Shown here: positions 22,417 through 33,112 of the stretch, piece after piece
Layout of the letters: each line of letters opens with the position of its first letter
How positions within the stretch are numbered: the first letter of the stretch is position 1
Assembly: GCA_035048495.1 (NCBI GenBank)
Contig: CM068548.1
Coordinates: forward strand, 1,116,001-1,180,000
Direction of reading: 5' to 3'
Length of the DNA: 64,000 nucleotides
Source of the DNA: Euptelea pleiosperma
Taxonomy: Eukaryota > Streptophyta > Magnoliopsida > Ranunculales > Eupteleaceae
Program-made: the position numbers and the translations under genes
The notes under the pieces: generated by a model
Database searches by the model: none
Seen by the model: the letters and a program-made list of their open reading frames with translations, nothing else
Told to the model about the DNA's origin: nothing

Positions 22417-22933
22417 CGTGTTGCACCCCTATCTGTCACCCTCATGCAAACGTGGGATCCATCCATCCCAGCGATCTACCTGGGCATATGAGAACTCCTT
22501 GGAGAGTAATAGTCCAGTTGGTCCCGCCTCCTGCAAATGGGCAGGTCAAGGCCGAGATAGGCTCGGCCCTAAGAAGCAAATCTGGGCCCAGCCAAGCCCA
22601 CTTTAGGACTTAAGACCTCTAACCCAGGTCCAGCCCAATGATAAGAGCATATATATATATATTTATTTATTTATTTTTTGTGAGTAACCGAGAGTTAGTG
22701 AAAAAATTGGAAAGGTAAATAAATTTATTGGGATTGATGAATATAGAGCCCGTATTTGCTGTCCCCTTCCCAAAAAAAAAACCACGTACAATACTCTTTC
22801 GGACCCACAAATCCTTGCATGTTTGGCTCTTGGTGAGCCCCATGCATACACTAAAATCATTTTAATTGGTGATTTTAGTGGTTGGATTTAATTTTATTGG
22901 AGTGATTTGGGGTTTTGAGCATGTTTTTTTTTT
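22417..22933. other. No gene recognised
   Basis: Intergenic sequence with a short (TA)n/(TTTA)n tract near 22648-22675. No coding or repeat structure that I can support. Confidence 0.5.
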
Positions 22934-23662
22934 GGGCTTTTTTGCTTTACCCCTTTACTTTATTGATGCAATTTGCATCTCACCCAATATTTTTAAAATA
23001 TTTGTGTTTCACCCTTTGACCATGGTCAACATCATTGACCATAGACGGTCTCCAGATGGACATCCAAATATTTTTTAAATGACTATAATGACCTTGGGTG
23101 AGACGCAAATATTTTAAAAACATTGGGTGCAATGCAAATTGCATCAATAAAGTAATGGGGACAAGTAAAAAATCTTTTTTTTAGATTTTTTTTTTTTTTG
23201 TAGATTGTGAGCTCAAAACCTTTCCTCATTTACTTTTGGCACAACCTTAGGTGGACCCACAGACCAAAAATTAATCTATGGACCTACACACCAACAATCA
23301 GCTTGATTAGTGATTTCAAACCATTGGATCTTTGTACCCCAAATAATGCTCAAATTCTACGGATAAAATCAACCCAGGAAAATGAACAATCAGATTAATT
23401 TTTGGTATGTAGCCTACAGTTGGGCCAAAAGTAAATGAAAAAAGATTTTGAGCTCACAATCCAAAAAAAAAAAAATTTCTTTACAAAAATGGATTTTTTG
23501 CTTGTCCCCCTTACTTTATTGATGCAATTTGCGTTGCACCCAATGTTTTTAAAATATTTGCATCTCACCCAAGGTCATTATAGTCATTTAAAAAATATTG
23601 GAATGTCCATCCAAAGACCGTCTATTGCATCAATAAAGTAAGGGGGTAAAGCAAAAAAGCCC
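22934..23662. repeat. 729-bp palindromic repeat with nested MITE at its centre
   Basis: The outer ends GGGCTTTTTTGCTTTACCCC (22934) and its reverse complement (ending 23662) are near-perfect. The left arm is itself an inverted repeat (ACTTTATTGATGCAATTTGC near 22957 against its complement near 23130-23155), and the right arm repeats the pattern (23507-23655). Two copies of a foldback MITE or one duplicated palindrome would explain it. The centre is occupied by another inverted-repeat element (23202-23462). Confidence 0.8.
23202..23462. mobile_element. Inverted-repeat MITE nested in the palindrome
   Basis: Ends are AGATTGTGAGCTCAAAACC and GATTTTGAGCTCACAATCC, and the adjacent TTTACTTTTGGC / GCCAAAAGTAAA is also inverted. 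The inner sequence has AATCAGCTTGATTAGTGATTT and CAAATAATGCTCAAATTC, the same phrases as the MITEs at 36598, 54415 and 63240. Confidence 0.75.
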
Positions 23663-24065
23663 TTTTTTTTTTTGTTGCTAAAATCTAACTGCTAAAGATC
23701 ACCAATCAAGCAGATTTTTTGATGTCGGGATCGGCATAAAAGTGGGACAAACATCCATAAGGTGAGTGAGACCGAAAGAGGCATTTAGGGAGGGACAGCA
23801 TATATTTTATTTTCTCGTTGAATAGGTATGTGAGATTGGGCTTCCATGTGAGGGTGTGTTTCCATGTAGATGGACGGGTTTCCATAAGATTGTGTGTATT
23901 TGAAATAATGCATGCACTTAGGAACACTGTTGTTTTTCTTGAAGCCTTCAACGGTAAGCATTTGCACATTATTTATGAAAGCGTAAAAACTAAAAAAAAA
24001 AAAAAAGGATAATACAAGAGATGAGGAGACGTGTGCACAGACGCATGTCTATGGGTGATTTAGCC

Positions 24066-24186
24066 CCTAAACAAGACACGGCACTGCTAGACTAACAGGA
24101 GCATTAGAGGTTGGCCATGAGTGTTCAAACAAGACACGGCACTGCTGGACTAACAGGAGCATTAGAGGTTCCATGAGCGTTCAAAC
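24066..24186. repeat. Tandem duplication of about 58 bp at the polygalacturonase 3' end
   Basis: CAAACAAGACACGGCACTGC starts near 24070 and again near 24128, each followed by GGACTAACAGGAGCATTAG or a one-base variant. The second copy carries the last codons and stop of the polygalacturonase gene; the first lies just past the stop. Confidence 0.85.
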
Positions 24187-27158
24187 AAAAGGAGACTGCG
24201 TCCTTTCCTGAATCAGTAGTCATCAATTGAACATTATCTATATGAACGTCTGTGCAGGCAACGGTCTTGCTGCAGGCAAGTTTGATCGCTACTTCGTCGG
24301 TTGAAGATCCACGCACTCTTGTAAATGAAACGTCCGTCACTTTTACGCCTGATGTCTTTATTGTTGCACCAAATCAACGTCCAAATAAGTTAGCATAATA
24401 TTTTGTATATTTGGAAAAGATTTGACGTGTCACGTGTCCAATCCAGACCGTCTATCTGACCACCTAGATATTGGTATATATTCTATACTGCACCATGTAT
24501 TTTACTTTAGCATGTGGAGGAGTGCTATTGGGCTGAAGTTGAAATAAAAAGAGAGAAATGGAGTGGGAAGAAATTGAAAAAGAGAGACTTACTTTATTGA
24601 CACAGTTGTGGTCGCCATTACAATAGTATTGGTCAATGATAATAGGGTTGTCAACTGATTTCATGGTGATGTCCTCAAACTTTATCCCTCTAGCAAAACC
24701 ATATCCTCCCTGCACAATTCAATAAAATAATTATAAATAAATGTTACTACAAGTAATTCTTTTCCATTAATATAACACATCAGTTGGGATAGGTTGACTT
24801 CTGTTTTTTGACTCATAAAATGACTCATGGACGTGGGGTCCACATGCAATAATTTAAGTGTTGATTTTTTGTGATGATACATGCATATTGATACTCTACC
24901 TACCTCACAAAAAAAAAAAAATCTATATGAAAAAGTAAATTGCAAGTTGAAAACTTTTGGACTAAATTTTGGTCAAATTTTTGGTGAGGATGAACCCCAT
25001 GCCATTAACTCATCTACATGATCCCCCTGACTGCGTGTCATTTTATAAGTCAAAAAAATTAGTAACTTTGGCTATATATATATAAATCATTGATGTAGTT
25101 TTTTCATTGGATAAGAAATCAATATATTGATATATAGAGAAAAATAAAGGGACAAAAAGAGATATTAATGTTTTCATTTGCTTCTCACATAAACATGTAC
25201 CTGCCATGTCTTTATCCTCACTCCATTCATTGTCCCATGGAAGGTACAATTAGATACATGTATCTGTTCAACTGCAGAATAGGAGCCAAACGCTCCTAAG
25301 CTTCCAACACTGTGAAGAACAAAGAAATGATGGTTAGGACACAACCCTTGATCACTCTCAACTCTCCCTTTCTGCAACATTAACATATATAGCGACGGTG
25401 TTTCCCTGGTTGCAATTGTCGTTGCTTCGCTATAGGTCTTCCAATATTTTCATGCCAACCCTATAGCGACGGCCACGCAAAGAGCATCGCTAAAAACTAT
25501 CTATAACAACGGTTTTTGTTGACGGCGCCGTTGCTAGACATCCATCACTATAGGTCATTTTTCTTGTAGCTAGATGACAAACCTTATACCATGTCCTGGC
25601 CCACATGAAATTCCTCTAATTTTAACGTCAGAGCAATCGGTTCCTATGGAAATGCAATCATCTCCTACAACATAGAATGGTGGATGTTAATACAAAACAA
25701 GCCATTGGATTAGGAACAAATGGAAAAAAATATATATTTTATAAGATTAGAGTGGAAAATTACCCGTCCCGATGGTCGATTCTACGATCTCTACGTGTTT
25801 GCAACCGCCAAGATGTATACCATCAGTGTTCGGACTGTCCTCAGGTGCCATTATCTTGATGTGAGAAATGTGGACTCCTGTGCAATGATCTAAGACCAAA
25901 TGCATCTGTGGGCTGTTAATGAATTTCAAACCGTTCAAATGGAAGTTGTTGCAAGAGTTGATGAAAACTGCCTGCACTCACCCCAACAAACAAGAAAAGC
26001 TTCATCCTAAATTTTCTTTTCCTTTTTCTTAGAAGTAAAGATTGCCTTTTAAAAGGAAAATAGTACTCACTGTTGGAGCGCTCGAGCATTTCTGCATAAG
26101 CAAAGCAAAAGAGACAACTGACATAGTTAATAAATGTGAAAAAAGAAGTATAAAGTTTAAGAGCCTGTTTGGATCGCCTTTTTAGGCTTTAAAAAAAGAC
26201 TTTTTAATATTTTTCTAGCTTGATGAACATGATAAACAAATTTAAGAAACCCTAATCCCACCCCTCCACGTCTATCACTCTCATCAATTATAGACCAGCG
26301 GGGCCCTCTAAACGAAGATGAAGTCATTTTTTGCATTAATGATGATCCAAAAATGAACTTTTGGACTAAAAACATATTTAAAAAAATATTTTTTCAAATT
26401 AAATAATGACAATCCAAAAGGACCCTAAAGAATTAAGAGAGGTCAAGTTATGAATTTACATTTTTGCTTCTGCATTCCCACCAGGATGAACCTTGGCCAT
26501 CGATATGGCCTGATCCAGTGATAATGAGCCCATTAATTGAACTAAATGTAATCCAATGATCTGGGTGAAAACCTTTCCATGCCCAAACATTGTCCGGTGC
26601 TATTATATTGCCAAAAATCTGTACCCTCACAATACATAAATTTAGATCAACTGAAAGAGCAAATGTATTAAATTTATTACAGAAGGAGCAGCTCGTTCAC
26701 ATCTTCGAATACCTGGAAATTAATATTGGTAGCCTTGCAGGGGCCCTGAAAGGTTACCGGTTTCAACAAAAACATCTTTCCCGACGGGACGATTAAGGTG
26801 GAAGGGTGAGGGATGGCACATGCTTTAGCCCATGCTTTCAGAAATGCCTATAAATTGAACAAAAAGGAGGAGCGTTACTGTTAAGATCATCCCAAGGTGC
26901 AGAGGGGCATCGAGAGAGAGAGAGAGAGTTGTACTGGTGAATCATCAGTTTTGCCATCTCCTACTGCTCCATAGTCGAGAACATCAAAGAAATTAGATGA
27001 AGATGCATCCAAATGGAACCGCTGGAACCGGGCGTATCCAAAGGAAGCCCACAAGAACATAAGAGAAAAGGTGACAGTTCCCTACGCAGGAAAGAAAACC
27101 CATTAATTCACATTTTATATATTCTGAGTGATATAAGCTGAGATCAGTCTACCTTCAT
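24125..27158 (-). CDS. Polygalacturonase (glycoside hydrolase family 28), 10 exons, 404 aa
   Basis: A secreted pectinase that would hydrolyse alpha-1,4-galacturonan in the cell wall. Exons on the minus strand: 27153-27158, 26935-27081, 26713-26847, 26460-26618, 26071-26091, 25764-25971, 25583-25664, 25201-25309, 24593-24709, 24125-24355. All junctions are GT-AG and the phases join to 1215 bases. The N-terminus ([19 protein letters not shown]) looks like a signal peptide. The four GH28 motifs are intact: SPNTDG, GDDCIS, GPGHGIS and RIKTWQ, with catalytic Asp residues and His present. Two exons are tiny: a two-codon first exon (ATGAAG) and a 21-bp exon coding KCSSAPT. A TTATAA box lies about 65 bases upstream of the ATG. 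The length is normal for the family. Introns contain a CACTA-type fragment and a hAT-like MITE. Exo versus endo mode cannot be settled from sequence. Confidence 0.92.
25388..25570. mobile_element. CACTA-type transposon fragment in polygalacturonase intron
   Basis: TATAGCGACGG at 25388 and, inverted, CCATCACTATA near 25540, followed by GGTCATTTTTCTTGTAG, which is the complement of the plant CACTA end CTACAAGAAAAATGACC. Repeated GCGACGG words lie inside. The left terminus is incomplete. It lies between the 109-bp and 82-bp exons and leaves both splice sites intact. Confidence 0.65.
26161..26426. mobile_element. MITE with GAGCCTGTTTGGAT ends in polygalacturonase intron
   Basis: Inverted ends GAGCCTGTTTGGAT and ATCCAAAAGGACCCT bound 266 bp of AT-rich sequence rich in AAAAATATTTTT-like words. 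This is the common plant MITE end type. The target duplication is unclear. It lies in the intron next to the 21-bp exon. Confidence 0.6.
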
Positions 27159-27239
27159 ATTCACGAGTGTAAGAATCGTCTGCTAGCTATAGGATAAGTT
27201 AAGCAGTTACAAGTCTCACTACTTATAAGTGCAGTGTGA

Positions 27240-28598
27240 AGTAAATATGGCAAAAATCTCACATTATCTATTAATATAAAACAATAATAGCAACTTAACT
27301 ATCTTGAATTATTCAACTTAACTTTTTCGAAAATGGATTACTCTCTCTCTCTCAAGTTTCATAACCGTTTGAAATTTGAAATTATCTTGACCGCGCCATA
27401 AGGTTCGCACTTTGCTTACAAATTTGTTTACATCTCTCATGTTTCAAAACCGTTTGAAATAATCTAATGACCGCGTCATAAGGTTTGCACTTTGCATTCA
27501 AATTTGTTTACATCTATATGTGCTATTTAAATTTGTAAATAAAACAGAGAGCTGTAAGAGAGAGAGAATATCTTGAGTTGAACTTAAGATCATCGGTGCC
27601 CCACCAATTCATCAATCTTAATCATTTATAATCGGATGGCCACAATAACTACAAGTATTACCACGCCGTTACACCCACCTTTCGTAACTATCAAAGTTTT
27701 GAGCTCCTGGTCTATTTGCTTACAAGACCGTACCGCTCTATATCATAATTTCAATTTTCGGGTATGATGCATTAATGAACGGTCCGGATTGATTTGCATG
27801 GTGCTCCTCCACCATGTCGTGATTGGTACAGGATTTTCTATCCTCTTGGAGGGCTGCCTATCCAGGCCCTCCATTTAACAGATGCCCCCTCTAGATCGGC
27901 CATGTGGATAGTAGTGTTCTTGTTTTATATCATGCGCTATCCACTGTTCATTGTAACGTGCACGTATGAGTTACAGCCATTGAATTTTAAACTACAGAAA
28001 AAAAAAAAAAAAAAAGGCGTTTTTACCATTGAGTCTGTCTAGAGCTATACCCATTTCTTACATCCACTTCTTACACCCGGTGGTGGGCCCATATGGAGAT
28101 CATGTTAGACAATCCAACCACACAATTAGTTTTTCATGCTATGGTTGCCCTCATAAAAAATAAGGACATTTCGACATTCTTAACCTCATAAAAATTTGAC
28201 TTTAATTTGAAAAATCCAGACCATCCAATTAAACCATTATTTTGAATCATTTTTTTTATACGGTTAACAATGTGGAAATCATTGGGTCTTTGGGCTGGAA
28301 GGAGGAGGATAGCAGCCGATCGTACTGGTAGTTCTGATGGGTTCTTGATCCATATTCAAGAACTGTGCTAGCTACATCCGGCAGTCATTGATCTGGTGCA
28401 TGTGAGGCTGGTGCATGGGAAGCTTGAGAGTTACAAGGTTTTGTTAGATCATGCACGATCTGCAACCTGGTTGATCCGTCAGTTCTAGATCACCTTTTTT
28501 TCTTCTTCCCTCCTACGGTTCCATTCTTGAGGATTCGTGAACCACCTATATTCTCCGGGTCCCGTGGCTTCTTTGGACGGCCGCGGTCGCTAGAAAAT
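27240..28598. other. Intergenic, no gene recognised
   Basis: Upstream of the polygalacturonase gene. It contains a local near-repeat (TTTGAAATTTGAAATTATC / AACCGTTTGAAATAATC with CCGCGYCATAAGGTTYGCAC, about 27365 and 27445), a short A run at 27998-28015 and no supported ORF. Confidence 0.5.
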
Positions 28599-29152
28599 TG
28601 TTGGAAACAGATCTTAGGGTTTTAGGATTATTTGAAATGGTGGGAGAATAGAGAGTAACAGACTGATCGGCATGGTCTCGGTATTCTAGATCGGTTCTTG
28701 AACCCACGCATAGTTTTTGGATTAGAACTTTGTTTTATCGTGGATATACAACTATTGTGGGTAGACTTTGTGATACGTGCCTAAGTTCGGAACTTACCAT
28801 ATATGCAGATACGTTGAAGATCTTGCCTAAGTTGAGAAATTACTATACGGATGGATAAGTTGAGGATCTTCCATAAGATGGATAACACTTTAAGAAATAA
28901 TGAATACGTGGGATACTTATCATATTATATGAGAAATTAAACGACAATAATCTATGGGATACTAACCATATTGAAGTAGAGAATAAATGAGTTGTTAATT
29001 CGGGTAATTAGGCTCCTAGTTATATAAACTGTGGAGGGGCCGGAATATAGAACCATGGAATTGTCAATTGTCAATTTTTCTTTAATTAAAGGTTTCCCCC
29101 TAGAAAAGGGAATTGTTAGTTATTCTTGTATGCTTCTTTCGGGGTCGTATCA
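28599..29152 (+). mobile_element. LTR (554 bp) followed by tRNA-iMet-like primer site
   Basis: It starts TGTTGGAAACAG and ends GGGTCGTATCA. The next bases, TTTAGTATCAGACATCC (29153-29169), resemble the initiator-Met primer site TTGGTATCAGAGC. TATATAAAC at 29022-29030 is placed as an LTR TATA box. About 45 bases on, an ATG opens MANGIRIQEANEMEKK, similar in feel to a gag N-terminus, but it soon runs into the tandem array. Only this 5' end of the element remains. Confidence 0.65.
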
Positions 29153-29239
29153 TTTAGTATCAGACATCCAATGATCTTGCCTTGTGTCTTCTTGATAATG
29201 GCGAACGGGATTAGAATTCAAGAGGCTAACGAAATGGAG

Positions 29240-32200
29240 AAAAAAATTACTATTTCCCAACCGGACCTCAGACTTTGACTTAGACTCTTCCAAAAAAAAA
29301 ATTCAACACATTTAAAGTATTAGAACATGATTGGGAAGATTCCGACCTCATTTTCTCAATTTGGACCTCTAGGTCCCGAATGGGACTTTATTCTAAATCT
29401 TAAATGCCTAGGCCAATAACTAATTATTGTTTCCTAACCGGACCTTGGACTTTGACTTAAACTATTCCGACACACTTGTTTCAACACATTTTGTAATACC
29501 ATGAATTTTTGTTCAAGGGTATTAGAGTAATTTATATTAGAAGGGTATTTTCGATAAATAATAAAATCAAAATAATTAACATATTTGAATTACACATTAA
29601 TTGCCTTAATTTAAATTTTTCATAACTTTTCTCTTTTGGAAATAATGAAAATCTTTCTCTAATCAAAGACTTGAACTTTAAAAATAAAGAAACTATTTAA
29701 ATAAATTATCAATGATAATTAATTGCACACATAAATAAAGAAAGACTTACCATTTTCTCTTGAGCAACTATTAAAAATAGAAGAATCTCCAAAAAATTTA
29801 AACATTTTTATTTTTTTACCATTAGAGAATTCTCCATTACAAATCATTGAGAGCTTTGAGAGCCCGAGAGATACCATAACATCTTACCCTTTGAGACTAT
29901 TCCTTTAGACAAAAATGTTTATACTTTCAAGATGTTCAACATACTCGAATCATGGCTTCATCCAACAATGATCGATAAAAATACCCGCGGCTACTTTTTT
30001 ACCATTGATTCAAGTTTGATTGAAGATCAACGGACAATGTAGGTACACCTACATATTTAATTGATAATCTTTCTTATTTTACTTTATTAATCATGTTATA
30101 TGTATGTGCTTAATTGATGATGCTGTGGATATTATTGTGATTCGAATTTGATCGGATCGGTCGGTGTGCCAGAAAAAAAATGTTATAAATAATTATTTTT
30201 ATAATATTAAAGTATTAGTTCAGGTGTGATCCTAATGGATACTCGCGGAAATAAAAATTAAGAAGGGCCTGGAGCCATAGGGTGAAAGACCCAAACCCCT
30301 GCAGAAGAGCCTTTTGGCTACTCTGGGCATGGAAAAGAGAAGGAGACCCAAGATTGGGTTATAGTTACATTCATATGAATATAATGCACTAACTGTGAGA
30401 AATATTTATTATTCTTGGTTGACATTACTAGTTTATATTATTTGTTACGCATTGAATATGCCATAATTTTTGAGTTAGAATATGCGATATTGTCTGTGAT
30501 ATATATGTGGTGTACAGTGGATTATCTACTGGACTTTAGCTCGTGGTATTTACCAAACATTTCATACTTAATTAAGGATGGTGTAAATTTCAGAGTTGAT
30601 GCACTTGATGAGAGCGAAAACATGGGAAGATCGGATGAACAATTGAGAATGTCGATGAGATTGATGCGGGACTTTAGATATTTATCATTTGTATCATTTT
30701 TATAAGCTTAATTATTAAAAACTCGCATTGTCTATTAATTAAAACTTTGTTTAATTTTTTAAAATCATATGGATGATAAATATTTAAATTCATAAACTCT
30801 TTGATTTTACCCTTTAGATATATAATCATAAATTCTTAACAAATACATTAATTTTTATGGATGTGATGTACTTACAATTATTTTACGTATTACCAGGGTA
30901 CCATTATCGTTATGGCAAATTTCTGAGTCAAACTGTTAAAATAAAATAGTAAACGATATTTTTGGGCAAAGTGCCTTCACAAAAGATGTTTAAAATAATT
31001 TTTTAATAGTAAATAATTAATAAGATAAATTTTTTATTCAAATTATATTTTTTAAAAATTTTACGCTATCCACTTAAATTCTGAAAAGTTAATTTAAAAA
31101 GTCTATCAAACAGGAGTTTTAGCCAAAACGTCTTTACAAAATATTTTTATTTTAATATATTATGAATTATGATCAGTTTTTAAAAGTATTTTATTTTTTT
31201 TATTTTTATCACCCTGGATTTTGGGTAAACGGGTTATTTTTTAGGTATTCGGGTCGGATCCAAGGCGTGATACATTTGAAGTGTTAGAACATGATTTAGT
31301 AGATTCCAACCTCGTTTGCTCTATTTGGGCTTCTAGGTCTTAATTGGACTCAGTTCTAAGTCTTAAATGCCCAAGGCTATAACTATTTACTGTTTCCCAA
31401 CTGGACCTCAGATTTTTACTCACTCTTCCAACATATTAGTTTCAACACATTTTGAAGTGTTGGAAGATGATTGGGGAGATTCCAACCTCATTTTCTCGAT
31501 TTGTGCATCTACATCTCGAATTGGACTTAGTTCTAAGTCTTAAATGCCTAAGCCTATAACTAATTACTATTTCCCAAATGGACCTGACTTTGACTTAGAC
31601 TCTTCAAAAATAATTCAATACATTTAAAGTGATGGAACATAATTTGGGAGCTTTGGACCCCGCTTGCTCGATTTTAGCGTCTAGGTCTCGAAATTGGAAT
31701 CAGTTCTATATCTTAAATGCCTACAGCTATAACTAACTACTGTTTCCCAACAAGACCTTGAACTTTAACTTAAACTCTTCCAGTACACTTGTTTCAATAC
31801 ATTTGAAGTGTTGGAACATGATTTAGAAGATTCCAACGTCGTTTGTTAGATTTGGGTGTCTAGGTCTTAATTGAACTCAGTTCTAAGTCTTAAATGCCTA
31901 AGGCTATAACTATTTACTATTTTCCAACCTGACCTGAAACTTTTACTCAGTCTCTTCCAACACATTTGAAGTGTTGGAACATGATTAAGGAGATTCCGAC
32001 TTCGTTTACTCGATTCGGGCCTCTATGTCTCGAATTGGACTCAGTTCTAAGTCTTAAATGCATAAGCTATAACTAATTACTATTTCCCAACCAAACCACA
32101 GACTTTGACTTAGACTCTTGCAAAACAAAAATTCAACACATTTGAAGTATTAGAACATGATTTGGGAGATTCTGACCCCGCTTGCTCAATTTTGCCATCT

Positions 32201-33112
32201 AGGTCTCTAATTGGACTTAGTTCTAAGTCTTAAATGTCTAAAGCTATAACTATTTACCGTTTTCCAACCAGACCTTGGACTTTGACTCAGACTCTTCCAA
32301 AATATTTTTTCAACATATTTGAATTGTTGGAACATGATTGGGGAGATTCCGACCTCGTTTTCTCGATTTGGGCATCTAGGTCTCGAATTGTACTCAATTA
32401 TAACTCTTAAATGCCTTACGCTATAACTATTTACTATTTTCCAACCGAACCTCGGACTTTGACTTAGACTTTTTCAAAAAACAAATTCAACACATTTTAA
32501 GTGTTGGAACATGATTTGGGAAATTCCAACCTCATTTGCTCGATTTGGGCGTCTAGGTCTCGAATTGGACTTAGTTCTAAGTCTTAAATAATAAGGCTAT
32601 AACTATTTACTGTTTCCCAACTGGATCTTGGACTTTGACTCAGACTCTTCTAAAATATTTTACAACACATTTAAAGTATATTGGATACATGATTTGGGAG
32701 ATTCCAACATCGTTTGCTCGATTTGGGTGCCAAGGTCTCGTATTGGATTAAGTTCTAGTCTTAAATGATAAGCCTATAACTATTTACTATTTCCCAACCG
32801 GATCTCGGACTTTGACTCAGACTCTTCCAACACATTTGAAGTGTTGCAACATGATTGGGGAGATTCCTACTTCATTTTCTCTATTGGGACCTCTAGCTCT
32901 CGAATTGGACTCGGTTCTAAGTCTGAAATGCCTAAGCCTATAACTAATTACTGTTTCCCAACCGGACCTCAGACTTTGACTTAGTCTCTTCCAACATACT
33001 CGTTTCAACACATTTGAAGTGTTGGAACATGATTTGGGAGATTCTGACCTCGTTTGCTCGATTTAGGAGTCTAGGTCTCGAATTGAACTCAGTTCTAAGT
33101 CTTAAATAACTA
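29240..33112. repeat. 177-bp tandem array, about 12 units, interrupted
   Basis: The phrase TTCTAAGTCTTAAATG recurs at 31354, 31531, 31704, 31881, 32044, 32221, 32398, 32574, 32752, 32914 and 33092. Most steps are 173-178 bp, and two are about 162-163 bp owing to loss of a block containing ACTCGTTTCAAC. Units also share CCCAACCGGACCTCGGACTT and TGTTGGAACATGATTTGGGA. One to two units lie left (29240-29491) of a solo-LTR-like insertion at 29492-31272. Confidence 0.9.
29492..31272 (+). mobile_element. Solo-LTR-like insertion in the tandem array (1.78 kb)
   Basis: It starts TGTAATACCATGAATTTTTG, nearly the same as the minus-strand start of LTR C at 17632. It interrupts one array unit in the phrase CAACACATTTGAAGTG, with CATTT on both sides (29487-29491 and 31273-31277). 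It ends GGCGTGATA, or with CA two bases later if the duplication is shorter. ORFs inside are short and unrecognised. Confidence 0.65.

Noticed and set aside
28467..28484. ACCTGGTTGATCCGTCAG, resembling the 5' end of 18S rRNA
   Set aside because: The match stops after about 18 bases and what follows is not rRNA. Best treated as chance.
30415..30705. 96-codon ORF in the solo LTR
   Set aside because: Tyr/Leu/Ile-rich product of AT-rich LTR sequence, without family resemblance.
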